A DNA stretch of 64,000 nucleotides from Daphnia carinata (Eukaryota; Arthropoda; Branchiopoda; Diplostraca; Daphniidae), in NCBI RefSeq assembly GCF_022539665.2, contig NC_081335.1:558001-622000 (forward strand), in the 5' to 3' direction. This document shows, piece after piece, positions 42,337 to 51,962 of the stretch (the first letter of the stretch is position 1; each line of letters begins with the position of its first letter). The translations under genes were made by a program, and so were the position numbers. Below the pieces are notes generated by a model that did not search any database, was not told the origin of the DNA, and saw only the letters and a program-made list of their open reading frames with translations.

Positions 42337-43098
42337 ATGAATCCCGGCTTCTTCATCACCTTGCTGTTTGTGCTGAGTGGATCGTTGCTGATTGACTGCA
42401 GGCACGTCACGTTGGCAAGGTCTTCAACCAGTCTCGTTAACGATAATAAACAGCAAACTGGCCAGCAGGCGGCCAAAGATCGTTACGATAATGAGGCACA
42501 AGAAGGTTTCGACAGCTCGGAGCTCTTTGACGGCCTAACGTTGGCCTCTTACGGGTATGTTGATTGAAATAAAAGGCAAATCGATTTCATGTTATTTTCA
42601 ACCTTGACGTGTTTGAACAGGGATCGAAATTACGAACCGGTCCCGAAATTGGAAAATCGCCAATTTCCACGGGTGTTCAACGATTTTGGACCGTACATGG
42701 GAAAGTTCATCTACAGGTTGATCGTTCGGCGGGTAAGATCCTTTGATTTATTTGCATAAGGGAACGCGTTTCATTTTGATTAGAACACTTGCGGGAGGGC
42801 GACGCAACTCTTTGTCCAGCTGGGGGAAAAAAAGAGATGTTCCACGCCAAATAATTGCTTTAAACTCACGCAGGCACTAATTAAGCCGATGGTGAAAGGA
42901 ATGAAAAAACTCGTTCCAGGCAGCATGTACCACTACTACAATAACATTATGCTGAGCAATCGAATTTTTCAAATGATGGAACCACTTTCACCCGCCATCT
43001 CGTCCTACACGTACAGCAAATTTGAGCAGGGCGTGTTCTGGAGCTTAAGACGTGCTGGAACGTTTGTCATGGACAATTTTATCGAATTCGAAAGATAA
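42337..43098 (+). CDS. Unrecognised small secreted protein with helical C-terminal half
   Basis: Three exons: 42337-42554, 42621-42732 and 42874-43098; 184 residues. The signal peptide FFITLLFVLSGSLLIDC is followed by a low-complexity Gln/Asn/Asp stretch, then FGPYMGKFIYRLIVRRALIK and a region rich in aromatic and basic residues that should be helical (YHYYNNIMLSNRIFQMM, FWSLRRAGTFVMDNFIEFER). I see no Cys pairs or known motif. In layout (signal peptide, spacer, short amphipathic C-terminal region across one phase-2 intron) it resembles the genes at 44154 and 60827, but I cannot show sequence homology by eye. Confidence 0.75.
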
Positions 43099-43991
43099 TC
43101 AAAACAATAGTAATGACTACAAACATTGAGGGCCGGTTTGTTCTTTTGTTTTTTTTCTTTTTTTGTTGTCAAAAATGTGGAATTCATGTCCAGGTTTGCG
43201 TGTGGGTTTTCATTGTTCAAATTCTTGTCATTTTATCACGACGTCTTTGCCTAGATGATAGAGCCGTTTTCCACAAAGAACACGGCCGCATAGGCTCAAA
43301 ATCGACTATAGATTTGACGAATATTTTTCTTAAAAAAAAACTGAGAAGCCATATGTAGTCCTCACATGTTGATAGTCGAAATCAAATTATCCTTTTTTTT
43401 TACGTAACGGGTTTGTCTAATCGACGACATCTAACTATGACTACGTGCTCAATCCTGGTGCCCCCAAGCTTCAATTTGAATTGTGCGCGTACATTGTCGA
43501 CAGTGATGGAACTAAACTATTTTTGAACTATGATGAATTTTTTTGAAAAAGAAATTGTGTTAGTTTAGCCCGAGATAATTTTAAGTGATTTATTTATTTT
43601 TATTTTTTTAACGTAGTGAGATTTCTGTATTGGTGCAATAATGACGAGCTTTTTGATGTTGGATAAGTTTTGTTCCATTATTTTTTGTAATACGGATGAC
43701 GGAATCTGGATGGTTCAATTCCTACTAGTTAAACAGAATTTGCATTTCAAACTGGCGCCCCATTTTAGATTGACTGTATTTTTGTTCGTTAATACACATT
43801 ATTCAATCGTCAAAGAGTTTCATTTCATCATTCCTTCAGGGTTAAACGATTCGAATCGATTGGCACGACAAAATACTTTGCCTGGGGGTTACGTCTTACG
43901 TAAAATTTCTAAACTCAGACAAAAAAAAAGGGGGAGTTTTTCACACCCATCCTTAACTCATTAGCAAGAGAGGCTGGGTGATCAATTAGGT
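43099..43991. other. 3' flank and intergenic spacer
   Basis: AT-rich with several T runs. The frame at 43641-43964 has no recognisable content. Confidence 0.45.
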
Positions 43992-44027
43992 TATTTAAGG
44001 ACCCATTCTACCACGTCTCAAGTCAGT
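43992..44027 (+). promoter_or_regulatory. TATA-like box and TCAGT initiator
   Basis: TATTTAAG at 43992-43999 and TCAGT at 44023-44027, 31 bases apart. They are followed by a leader that appears to contain a GT-AG intron at 44084-44149, just before the ATG at 44154. Confidence 0.68.
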
Positions 44028-44153
44028 GTGCTCTTAACTTCAAGTCCCAGTTCGCACTCTCTGCAAAATTCACTCTTCAAACGGTAACGATTTACTTTAA
44101 TTGATTTGATCTTGTTAAAACTGAAAGCGAATTATTTTTGTCTAATTAGAAAG

Positions 44154-44675
44154 ATGTCGTCAACTAAAGTGATGGTAGTATTGGCGCTTGTTATTGCCGT
44201 TGTCGTGGCAGCAGACGTTGAAAAGAAGACGACCAATGCATCCACCATCCAACATGTGGGTTCATTACTGACCGCTAAAGCTCGTCTCACTTCCGTTAAC
44301 GTCACGGCTAATGTAACTGAATCGAAGAAGAATTCTACCGAGAAGATCGTGATGAAGAGGAGTATTGGCTTTGACAAAAGCGAAGGCATGAGGTGAGATG
44401 CTACTGTAACCATTTCTTGCATATGGTGGTTGATGAATAACCTGAATTTGGAATGTAGCGCTTTGACATCGACCTGGTGGAGAATCCCGACCGCCATCTG
44501 GCAATTCATCAACCAGGTGTTCCTCGATCCTCTCGTATCTGCATTGCGCCGATTGCTGTCTATTTTCGGGCTGGACGCTGAGCAGGTGATGGACATCCCG
44601 ATGTCATCGATGATGCAGTCAGTCACACCGATGAATTTGGTCAATCAGTTTATGCCTCAAGTAAATGCACCGTGA
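44154..44675 (+). CDS. Unrecognised small secreted protein
   Basis: Two exons: 44154-44392 and 44459-44675; 151 residues. The signal peptide KVMVVLALVIAVVVAADV is followed by several N-glycosylation sequons (NAS, NVT, NST), the basic KRSIGF, and a C-terminal helical region (WWRIPTAIWQFINQVFLDPL, VSALRRLLSIFGLDAEQV) that is amphipathic. VMKRS could be a processing site. I recognise no family. The amphipathic, Trp-containing C-terminal segment would suit a membrane-active peptide, but this is speculation. Confidence 0.76.
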
Positions 44676-44989
44676 TGTCGTCCATCTCTTTTTAGCTTTA
44701 AATGTTAGATTGGTGATATTTTTTTATTCAGTGCAATCGCTTTAATTATTCAGTATGCTCGTGTGCATGTGTGTGTGTGTGTGTGAAAGAAATATACGAC
44801 GCAGTTTTAAAAAGAAATGGACTTCAACGCATTCCAGTGATTACACCATCAATCGACAACTGTGTCCGACTTCCAGGCGTTTTTATAGACCTCTTCTCTT
44901 TTTTTGTCCAGCCTTGAGGAATGCCGCCAGACGTTTGTGGTCTCATTTCCAATAATTTGCCAAAGTAATGGGCTACAGTAAATCGTGTC
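44676..44989. other. 3' flank with short (GT)n
   Basis: Contains a short (GT)n near 44768-44784 and nothing else that I can support. Confidence 0.45.
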
Positions 44990-45340
44990 CTACCTCCTGG
45001 CGAGGGGGCGTTTTATCCCAGCAGGACGAAGTTCATTTGTTTTTCCAAATGTCACATCTAAGATAGTTGTTTGAGGTTTTACAGTTAGAGCTCTGTACGT
45101 CTAGGGTGCCGCACGTGCTTAGACTTCTTAATATATAAACATGTTCTAGTGTTCGTTCCTGAATCGTGCGATGAGACAGCATAGTCTGAAGTTTTGATAG
45201 AACGTTCCGTGTTAAAATCGGATGGGCGTGAAAAGTTTTACAGCGTATCCTTTCCAGTGCGTCCTGGAACAACTTGTTGGATTCATCCTTATTAATAACA
45301 CATAAGCAGATTGTCACAAGTGAGTCGTCATGTTTACCTC
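44990..45340 (+). repeat. Conserved noncoding module, copy 3 of 3
   Basis: Blocks CTACCTCCTGGCGAGGGGGC, CCAGCAGGACGAAGTTCATT, CCTGGAACAAC and CAAGTGAGTCGTCATGTTTA align with the copies at 27901 and 31026. It ends about 90 bases before a minus-strand tRNA-Thr. Confidence 0.72.
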
Positions 45341-45432
45341 TTCATGCTCGAACCTGTTTATAAAATGCCCATTGATTTCCAAATTCGTTTTTGGTTTTTT
45401 TTATTGAGGTATCTAAAGCTTGTTTTGATGTA

Positions 45433-45519
45433 TGCCTCCTGAGAGGATTGAACTCTCGGCCTTTGGTTGACTTGTTTCATCTATACGAGACCAACGCTCT
45501 ACCACTGAGCTAAGAAGGC
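45433..45519 (-). tRNA. tRNA-Thr(CGT), 15-base intron
   Basis: Consensus cloverleaf in all arms. The internal A box (TAGCTCAGTGGTAGAGCG) and B box (GAGAGTTCAATCC) are intact. Confidence 0.93.
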
Positions 45520-45742
45520 TACATCGTTGATTGAATTCAATTTTGATTGATTCGTGGGAGTTAGAAGTAGTTTTCTTTTATGGACAATCAATTGATTAGC
45601 GTTACTCGTTCTGTATCCTAAGAGACAATGTCACACTCTTAAAATGTTCGACCTCGTTGAGTAATTTGCGTGGATTGATAATCGTAACAGACTTGCATTT
45701 AAATGGATCTATTTAAACAAAACAAAACTAAATATCAGACTC

Positions 45743-45827
45743 TGCCTCCTGAGAGGATTGAACTCTCGGCCTTTGGTTATCTTTGTTTTGCTACGAGACC
45801 AACGCTCTACCACTGAGCTAAGAAGGC
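45743..45827 (-). tRNA. tRNA-Thr(CGT), 13-base intron
   Basis: Consensus cloverleaf. On its own strand a TTTT terminator lies about 20 bases past the end. Confidence 0.93.
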
Positions 45828-46022
45828 GTTGAATAAGATAGTCGTTCGAGAAAAGTTGTATTTTTCCTTGCGACGCTAGAAACCGACCCTTTCTAGAATC
45901 TGTTTCGTAGCCGGAGCAATCCTCCCTGACCCTTGCTTTCATTTTGCGCTACCTTATGTTAGATTATCTTGATGTTCGTAGGTGAAAATGAAAAGTAGGA
46001 GTTGCAGTGTAATGTTTTGAAT

Positions 46023-46107
46023 TGCCTCCTGGGAGGATTGAACTACCGTCCTTTGGTTGTTTTGTAATTCGTACGAGATCAACGCTCTACCACTGAGCTA
46101 AAGGGGC
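46023..46107 (-). tRNA. tRNA-Thr(CGT)-like, probably decayed
   Basis: Acceptor 5' strand is GCCCCTT against AGGAGGC, the loop is entered by GATCTCGTA, and the T stem is GGTAG with CTCCC, so several pairs are lost. The intron position and anticodon remain. Confidence 0.65.
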
Positions 46108-46257
46108 ACAATATTTTAATCAAAAGCTTTAGATCAAACAACACAGGACTGCCCGTTTCTTTCGTGTGTTCCAGCCTTGTACACAACCGAATTGATTCTT
46201 TAAAAGGAATGAGTTTGTTGGCTTCTAACTTGTAAAAATACGGGATTCTTTCGCTAT

Positions 46258-46344
46258 TGCCTCCTGAGAGGGTTGAACTCTCGACCTTTGGTTAGCTATA
46301 TTATGTTAACGTACGAGACCAACGCTCTACTGAGCTAAGAAGGC
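46258..46344 (-). tRNA. tRNA-Thr(CGT) with 3-base D-arm deletion
   Basis: The D region reads GCTCAGTAGAGC, three bases shorter than all other copies, shrinking the D loop. The T stem shows GAGAG/CCTCTC with an A-to-G change in the loop. The intron is about 18 bases. Processing efficiency is doubtful. Confidence 0.72.
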
Positions 46345-46516
46345 GCCGTTGTAGTAGAACTCTTTGTTTGTTATATTCAGTAGCAGTTAACAACAAGTGT
46401 CGTTTATTACAACTGAATTTATTAGTACCGCTTCACGCTGTCTCGTTGTTGTGTTGTCTCTGGAGTCGGTAATAGAATATCGGATACAAAATTAATCTGA
46501 TGTCCTGATTCTACCG

Positions 46517-46602
46517 TGCCTCCTGAGAGGATTGAACTCTCGGCCTCTGGTTGACTTGATTAGAAGTACGAGACCAACGCTCTACCACTGAGCTAAGAAG
46601 GC
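46517..46602 (-). tRNA. tRNA-Thr(CGT), 14-base intron
   Basis: All stems pair. The 3' anticodon strand reads ACCAGAGG in place of ACCAAAGG, which leaves four anticodon-stem pairs and one T-G pair. Confidence 0.9.
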
Positions 46603-46974
46603 GACATGTTAGAAGCTGCATTTTTTTCCCCATTTCGAAATATTCTTCTACGGGATTTTTCGTAATAATAGTAGCTGTCACAGTTAACCGGCACTGCTTC
46701 GTCCTGTGGTTGCGTGATTACCGATACAATCCCGAATTCACTCATGAAATCAAATCAACATTTTGCTCTTCACAAATTAAAGAAAGTAATCTAGATATTT
46801 TTTTTAGTTAATGGTGGGTGTCCACATGGTAGCAATGGTGAGTCACGATAAACAACATTGTTGGAGCACATAACTGATAAGAAGAAAAAAAAAACGTTCC
46901 TGATTCACCAGTCATTTATTAGTCATTCCATTCAACTGAAAAGAATAATTATCTCATTTTTCAACGGTGTGCCG
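46603..46974. other. Upstream flank of the LRR gene
   Basis: No gene or RNA seen between the tRNA and the TATA box at 46975. Confidence 0.45.
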
Positions 46975-46983
46975 TATAAAAAG
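46975..46983 (+). promoter_or_regulatory. TATA box of the LRR gene
   Basis: TATAAAAAG sits about 30 bases ahead of ACTACAGACGC, a reasonable start region, and 139 bases ahead of the ATG at 47114. Confidence 0.65.
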
Positions 46984-47113
46984 GTCGGCCGCACGCAAAA
47001 CTACAGACGCATAGAAAATTAGAAGCGCCCGCGGGACTACCAATTTCGCACAATGGTAACACTAACAGCTATTCACCACGAACGAATTCTTCTTCATTAT
47101 TTTATGTTTTTAG

Positions 47114-48438
47114 ATGTCCTTAATTCTTCTTCTGTTGCTCCCTTTCGACGTGCTAGCGGCCACTGTTGTCCCTGATGTCTGTGAGGATTACACGCCTTGC
47201 TCTTGCCAACAATACGATCCGTATGGTTTGATTGTTCGTTGCGGTGACTCGTTCGACCCCAATTCATCCATCACTAGCCTCGATGTCCATAACATTTTCA
47301 ATCGCACCGAAGCCCTGCACGTGTTTTGGGTAGATATATTCTCCTTGTCACCAGAGGTCGATTCCGACGACTCAATCCGAATTCCAGCGGATGTCTTGAG
47401 TGAAAAGCGCGTCGATCGTTTAGGAATCAGTTGTTCAACATTTGTTGGCCATTTGATTTTGGAAATTCATCCGGATGCATTCCGTTCTTCCATCCATCAG
47501 ATAGGACACTTCGAAATGGCTGGATGTGATTTTAGCCGATTAAATTTCAAATTCTTGGCAGATACGACGTCTTTGGTTAGTTTGAGCATTGGTCCTGGCC
47601 TGAACTTTCGAGGATTCCCTCCGTTGCCTTTTCTTGCACGGGTCACATCGTTAAGGATCTATAATTACCTGGACTTTCGGCACTGGAACCAAATTGCTGA
47701 TCGATTTCCTCTCTTGGAATCGCTGTTTTTGGATGGAACTCAACTAGGAGATCGTTTGATAAACAAACTCGTGAGTTCTATCGCCTCTTCACCAACTGGA
47801 AGGCATTCACTTACTCAGCTGAGTTTGTGGGAGAACAAGCTCAGTCGTGTTCCAGAACACATTTCGTCATTTAAAAATCTAAGCTACGTTAATCTTTTTG
47901 GCAATGCTATCCGATTTCTTGCAAGGGGATCGTTTGCTTTCAATCCCAAAATTAAAGTGACGTTTCTCATCTTAATCAGAAATGCGTTGGAACGAATTGA
48001 GCCGGGGGCATTCCAAGGTGCCCTCATATGATTTTTAATCTATTTTTAATAGGATCGATTGTAATGGGATCGTTGTTCTCGTGCAGGTGATTTTTCTGAA
48101 GCTATCATTTACCTCGATTATAACCATTTGTCTCGGTTTGATTCTGCCGTTTACCAAAAATTGCTGGAACAAATGCAATCCGTGTCGTCGGCTGCTGGCA
48201 TCCACCTTCGAAATAGTAACATTGATGACGTTGATCATTTCGTTTGTGTTTTTAGAGCCGTGCAAAACGCTTTTTAAAATCTGATGTTGCAATAGATCCT
48301 TTTGAATGTGGGGACTGCCATCTCGCATGGCTGATACGCGACAAGCCACACCTGCTGACACGCGTGTTCGGTGGAAGGTGTTCCAATGGGACGCAATTCG
48401 AGGATCTAAAACCCGAGGGATATCACGATTGTCTTTAA
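47114..48438 (+). CDS. Secreted leucine-rich-repeat protein
   Basis: Three exons: 47114-48017, 48087-48215 and 48296-48438; 391 residues. A signal peptide (LILLLLLPFDVLAA) is followed by a Cys-rich N-cap (CEDYTPCSCQQYDPYGLIVRC), then leucine-rich repeats (LTQLSLWENKLSRVPEHISS, LSYVNLFGNAIRFLARGSF, ALERIEPGAF, IIYLDYNHLSRFDS) and an LRR C-cap with four Cys (DPFECGDCHLAWLI ... GGRCSNGT ... HDC). No membrane segment follows, so it should be secreted. The layout resembles arthropod proteins often annotated as the non-catalytic subunit of Oplophorus luciferase; that name would not prove light production. The ATG at 47114 is directly preceded by TTTTTAG, and 47053 offers ATG|GTAACA, so a three-base first coding exon (47053-47055) is possible and would add one Met. 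tRNA-Thr genes flank it on both sides. Confidence 0.87.
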
Positions 48439-48668
48439 ATTTGTCAAAATTGGCCATTCTATAATAATAAAACACATATGGCATCAAGTTAGCCATGGTG
48501 TAACTCTATTTGATTTCGTGGAAATCTCTCTGTTACCAACAGCTTCTAACTTGAATTTTGCATCAAAAGAATTTGTACCGTTGTTTCCGGTAATTTAACT
48601 CACGCTGGCTGTCGGTAACAAGGTGCCATAATTCCATATTCCTATTCTGCGTACTGTTCAAAACATTT

Positions 48669-48753
48669 TGCCTCCAGAGAGGATCGAACTCTCGGCCTTT
48701 GGTTTCCTAGTGATTTGTACAAGACCAACGCTCTACCACTGAGCTATGAAGGC
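48669..48753 (-). tRNA. tRNA-Thr(TGT), 13-base intron
   Basis: The loop is CTTGTA + A, so the anticodon is TGT. Acceptor GCCTTCA/TGGAGGC pairs with a compensating change at 7:66. D, anticodon and T arms otherwise follow the CGT copies, so the identity change is one base at position 34. Confidence 0.9.
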
Positions 48754-49119
48754 TTGAAACCTAAATTGAATTACAAAACTTTGATAACTATTGTGTTCGG
48801 AACTCGACTTGTTGTTATACTTGCGTGAAAATACCTGGTTGAAAGCTCAATCGCCTCAGGAGACACAGTAGAATTATGGGTTCCATTTAATTTTGCAGAA
48901 ACGAATATGTTTGAATTTATTTGTTCTTTATCATCTGAATTCTATTGCGTATTGCGTAATGACATGAACGCGGAGAGATCGCGAATGGCAAAGACTTTTT
49001 CACTTGAAACAATAACTGAATGACAAGAACGAAGAACTGCGAGTTAATTTAGTTGTGATAGATGAAACTTTTCCTGATCATCATGGAACATAACAAAACA
49101 GGGTTTGATTGAGCATATC
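48754..49119. other. Spacer between two divergent tRNA-Thr(TGT) genes
   Basis: 366 bases without ORF. The flanking tRNA genes point away from each other and both carry TGT. Confidence 0.5.
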
Positions 49120-49204
49120 GCCTTCTTAGCTCAGTGGTAGAGCGTTGGTCTTGTATGAAACGACAGCAAACCAAAGGCCGAGAGTTCGATCCTCTCAGGA
49201 GGCA
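49120..49204 (+). tRNA. tRNA-Thr(TGT), 13-base intron
   Basis: Loop CTTGTA, acceptor GCCTTCT/AGGAGGC, T loop TTCGATC instead of the cluster's TTCAATC. It is a head-to-head neighbour of the TGT gene at 48669. Confidence 0.92.
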
Positions 49205-49367
49205 CAATTGCTATTTACGCATTCAAAGTTCCGTTGCATTTAACATTTTCTAGCATTTACAGCATAGGTGTTATCTGTAGCGGGGAAAACAAAAAGAGTT
49301 TTTTTGTTGCTTCGTACTAGCTAGCGTTTTATCTGTTTGATGTAAAGCTTATGGTATGTGTTTGTAT

Positions 49368-49452
49368 GCCTCTTTAGCTCAGTCGTAGAGCGTTGGTCTC
49401 GTATTGGATTCTAGCTAACCAAAGGCCGGGAGTTCAATCCTCCCAAGAGGCA
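49368..49452 (+). tRNA. tRNA-Thr(CGT), 13-base intron
   Basis: Acceptor GCCTCTT/AAGAGGC is perfectly paired by compensating changes. T stem GGGAG/CTCCC is also compensated. The D loop has CAGTCGTAG. Confidence 0.92.
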
Positions 49453-49666
49453 ATTAATTTATTAATTAGCTTTCTATGTATGGAAAACAAACATTTCAAT
49501 CTTGCTTATAGAAAGATTTGATTGAACGCCCATCAAAATGTAGAGCTATGATGTGTTGCTGAAACTTTCTACCGATAGCATATTACTTTACAAGTTTCAA
49601 AACGTGACATGGTTCTTACAATTGGCGCTAAGGATTTTTTTTAAATAATTGGATTGGAGTTGTGTC

Positions 49667-49753
49667 GCCTTCTTAGCTCAGTGGTAGAGCGTTGGTCTCG
49701 TATAGATTAAATAAGATAACCAAAGGCCGAGAGTTCAATCCTCTCAGGAGGCA
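49667..49753 (+). tRNA. tRNA-Thr(CGT), 15-base intron
   Basis: Consensus in every arm. The intron (TAGATTAAATAAGAT type) is nearly the same as in the next two copies. Confidence 0.93.
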
Positions 49754-49965
49754 ATTTAATTACAAATATAGCTTGCATTGTATAGACAACAAACGTTTTA
49801 ATCTTGCTTATGAGAAAATTTGATTAAAGGGAAAACTAGGGGGTTTTGCTCCGGTATTCTAGTGTTAGGGTATTAGTTTTTGAAATTCTACATCATATTT
49901 ACGATTGGCGCTAAGGAATTTTTCGAAATAAGTATAATAATAATCGAATAACGTAGAGTCGTATC

Positions 49966-50052
49966 GCATTCTTAGCTCAGTGGAAGAGCGTTGGTCTCGT
50001 ATCGATTAAGTAAGAAAACCAAAGGCCGAGAGTTCAATCCTCTCAGGAGGCA
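49966..50052 (+). tRNA. tRNA-Thr(CGT), 15-base intron
   Basis: The first strand is GCATTCT, one mismatch with AGGAGGC, and the D loop reads GTGGAAGAG. A TTTTTT terminator lies about 24 bases downstream. Confidence 0.83.
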
Positions 50053-50195
50053 CAGTCTAACATTTAATTGTGGTATTTTTTAATGCGTCTTTTATGACTG
50101 TCAAATGGCGCAAGTAACTCAATAGCGCCAAACACGATTGCCGATAAACAAAAATTCTCACGAATCAATCGACGCAAGGTTATATTTAAATTGTA

Positions 50196-50282
50196 GCCTT
50201 CTTAGCTCAGTGGTAGAGGGTTGGTCTCGTATAGATTAAACTAGACAATCAAAGGCCGAGAGTTCAATTCTCTCAGGAGGCA
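50196..50282 (+). tRNA. tRNA-Thr(CGT), slightly degenerate
   Basis: The D arm ends GAGGG instead of GAGCG, and the 3' anticodon strand reads ATCAA against TTGGT. The stem survives with a T-G pair. The 15-base intron is close to that at 49703. Confidence 0.8.
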
Positions 50283-50656
50283 ACGGGTGTAAATTAGAAT
50301 TCGATTAATTATTAGAGCAAAGAAAAGCATGGATGATTTTGCGTGTATTTTGAAATCCGGAACGACAGGGGAGCGAATTATAACTGAGTGGACTCAAACA
50401 ACTCGAAGACATAATGTTGTCTATCGAAACACAAGGTAGTGCAGGATAATTAATCATAATAATTGGAACTGTTTCTCATTCGGACAGGTAGGACGCTAGA
50501 ATATAACATTACAGTTCAGGTTTACATTAAGCCTTGTACCAGTTGCTAAAACCTTGCGCTTGCTCCGAAGGACAGTTACGTTTGTCATCGGCCCATCTCG
50601 GTTCACAACAAAGACAAAACAAATACATTTATACAAATAAAAAATACAGCAATTCT
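50283..50656. other. Spacer between tRNA genes
   Basis: No feature that I can support. Confidence 0.45.
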
Positions 50657-50741
50657 TGCCTTCAGAGAGGATTGAACTCTCGGCCTTTGGTTATCTTGCG
50701 CTTGTTACGAGACCAACGCTCTACCACTGAGCTATGAAGGC
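50657..50741 (-). tRNA. tRNA-Thr(CGT), 13-base intron
   Basis: Acceptor GCCTTCA/TGAAGGC is fully paired, with the same 7:66 compensation as the TGT gene at 48669. Other arms are consensus. Confidence 0.92.
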
Positions 50742-50919
50742 TTATTTTTAAGTAAATGATGATGAAAAGGAATGAATAGATGTATTTGCCTCACGCTAAA
50801 TTCTCAATTGAAACGAAATAATCTAGACTAGGGTTGACGTGTTGTATCGTTTTTTACCTCTCGGTTAATTCAACTTCTGTGTTACCTGGCAATGATCGGT
50901 ATGAGTTCCAAAAAAATGA

Positions 50920-51006
50920 TGCCTCCTGAGAGGATTGAACTCTCGGCCTTTGGTTGTCTCAGCTTGTTGCTACAAGACCAACGCTCTGCCACTGAGCTAA
51001 GAAGGC
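50920..51006 (-). tRNA. tRNA-Thr(TGT), 15-base intron
   Basis: Loop CTTGTA gives anticodon TGT. The D loop has GGCAGAGCG. Acceptor GCCTTCT/AGGAGGC. Confidence 0.91.
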
Positions 51007-51962
51007 TGTTCAAAGCCTGCCTACATTCTCTTCAAATGCGTCGAATTAGCCAGGTGAAACTAGTTTAAAATGGTTTGACGCAATAAACTTAGCATTTAGC
51101 CTAATGAAAAGTAAACAGTAAAGGCCACAGCATCAGTAATGCTACATTGATTTTTCAAACAACGCACAAACCAAAGTAAACTGATAGACTATCTGTTTTG
51201 AGCCAGATAGCCGTTGCTTGGAAAACCAGCATTAAGCCGCCCAATCACAAACAAAATAACGACTGAGTGAGTAGGAATAGTCAACGTACTATTTCGTTAT
51301 CTTTCCCTTTCATTTTTGCTTTTGCTATTTTTATTTTTATCTGTCTAGCTCATCAATCGATCATTCAGTCACGTAGACGCGCAGCATTCCTGCTGTGTAA
51401 ACACACTTTCGATCTAATCATGACAAAACACTTAAACAACGCACTTAATCGCTGACCTTTAATCTAAAATTCCATTTGGCAATGACATTCAAATTTACCC
51501 CGTTTCTAATGACATCAAAGATTCAGTAAAGGGGTGGGCAGAAATTCTTCCTTTTTCTCGTGCAACGAAGGGAAGGGAACGAAAACGAATAGCGTTTTCA
51601 CTCCCTTCCTTTTTCACCTTTCGCACGTGTCTTACTTCGCCGTCCCCCAACGAAAAAGAAAAGGTCAGTGACAAACATTTTTGTATTCAGTTAGTCACCA
51701 ACATTGCAGTCATGCATTGCGTCATTGATAATCTAGCTCCGGCTTTGTGCAGAACTGGCACGTGCTGCGTCATGTTTGCTGGAGCAATGACGCTTAGTAT
51801 ACGGTTGCTGCTTCATAGATAAGACTAATCGCAGGTGATTTAGATTGTGCGCTATATAATTGAAAGCCTGAACATGCACTATATCAACACCAGTGCCTTC
51901 CAGTGCGAAGCGACTGCCTCGTTGAAGTTGACAAACAAACAGGCATTGTCTATTTTTTTAAA
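51007..51962. promoter_or_regulatory. Upstream region of the first ferric-reductase-like gene
   Basis: A TATA-like CTATATAAT at 51852-51860 lies about 100 bases before the ATG. Nothing else coding. Confidence 0.5.

Larger units (their letters stand above)
49368..50195 (+). repeat. Tandem tRNA units of about 299 bases
   Basis: Gene starts at 49368, 49667 and 49966 are exactly 299 bases apart. The spacers share words such as AATCTTGCTTAT and GGCGCTAAGGA, so gene plus spacer was duplicated together. Confidence 0.8.

Noticed and set aside
44132-44644. Minus-strand open frame of 170 codons
   Set aside because: It overlaps the plus-strand signal-peptide gene across its intron and has no domain-like content.
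48035-48496. Minus-strand open frame of 153 codons over the LRR gene end
   Set aside because: It is antisense to the LRR C-cap exons, whose Cys pattern and splice phases are convincing.
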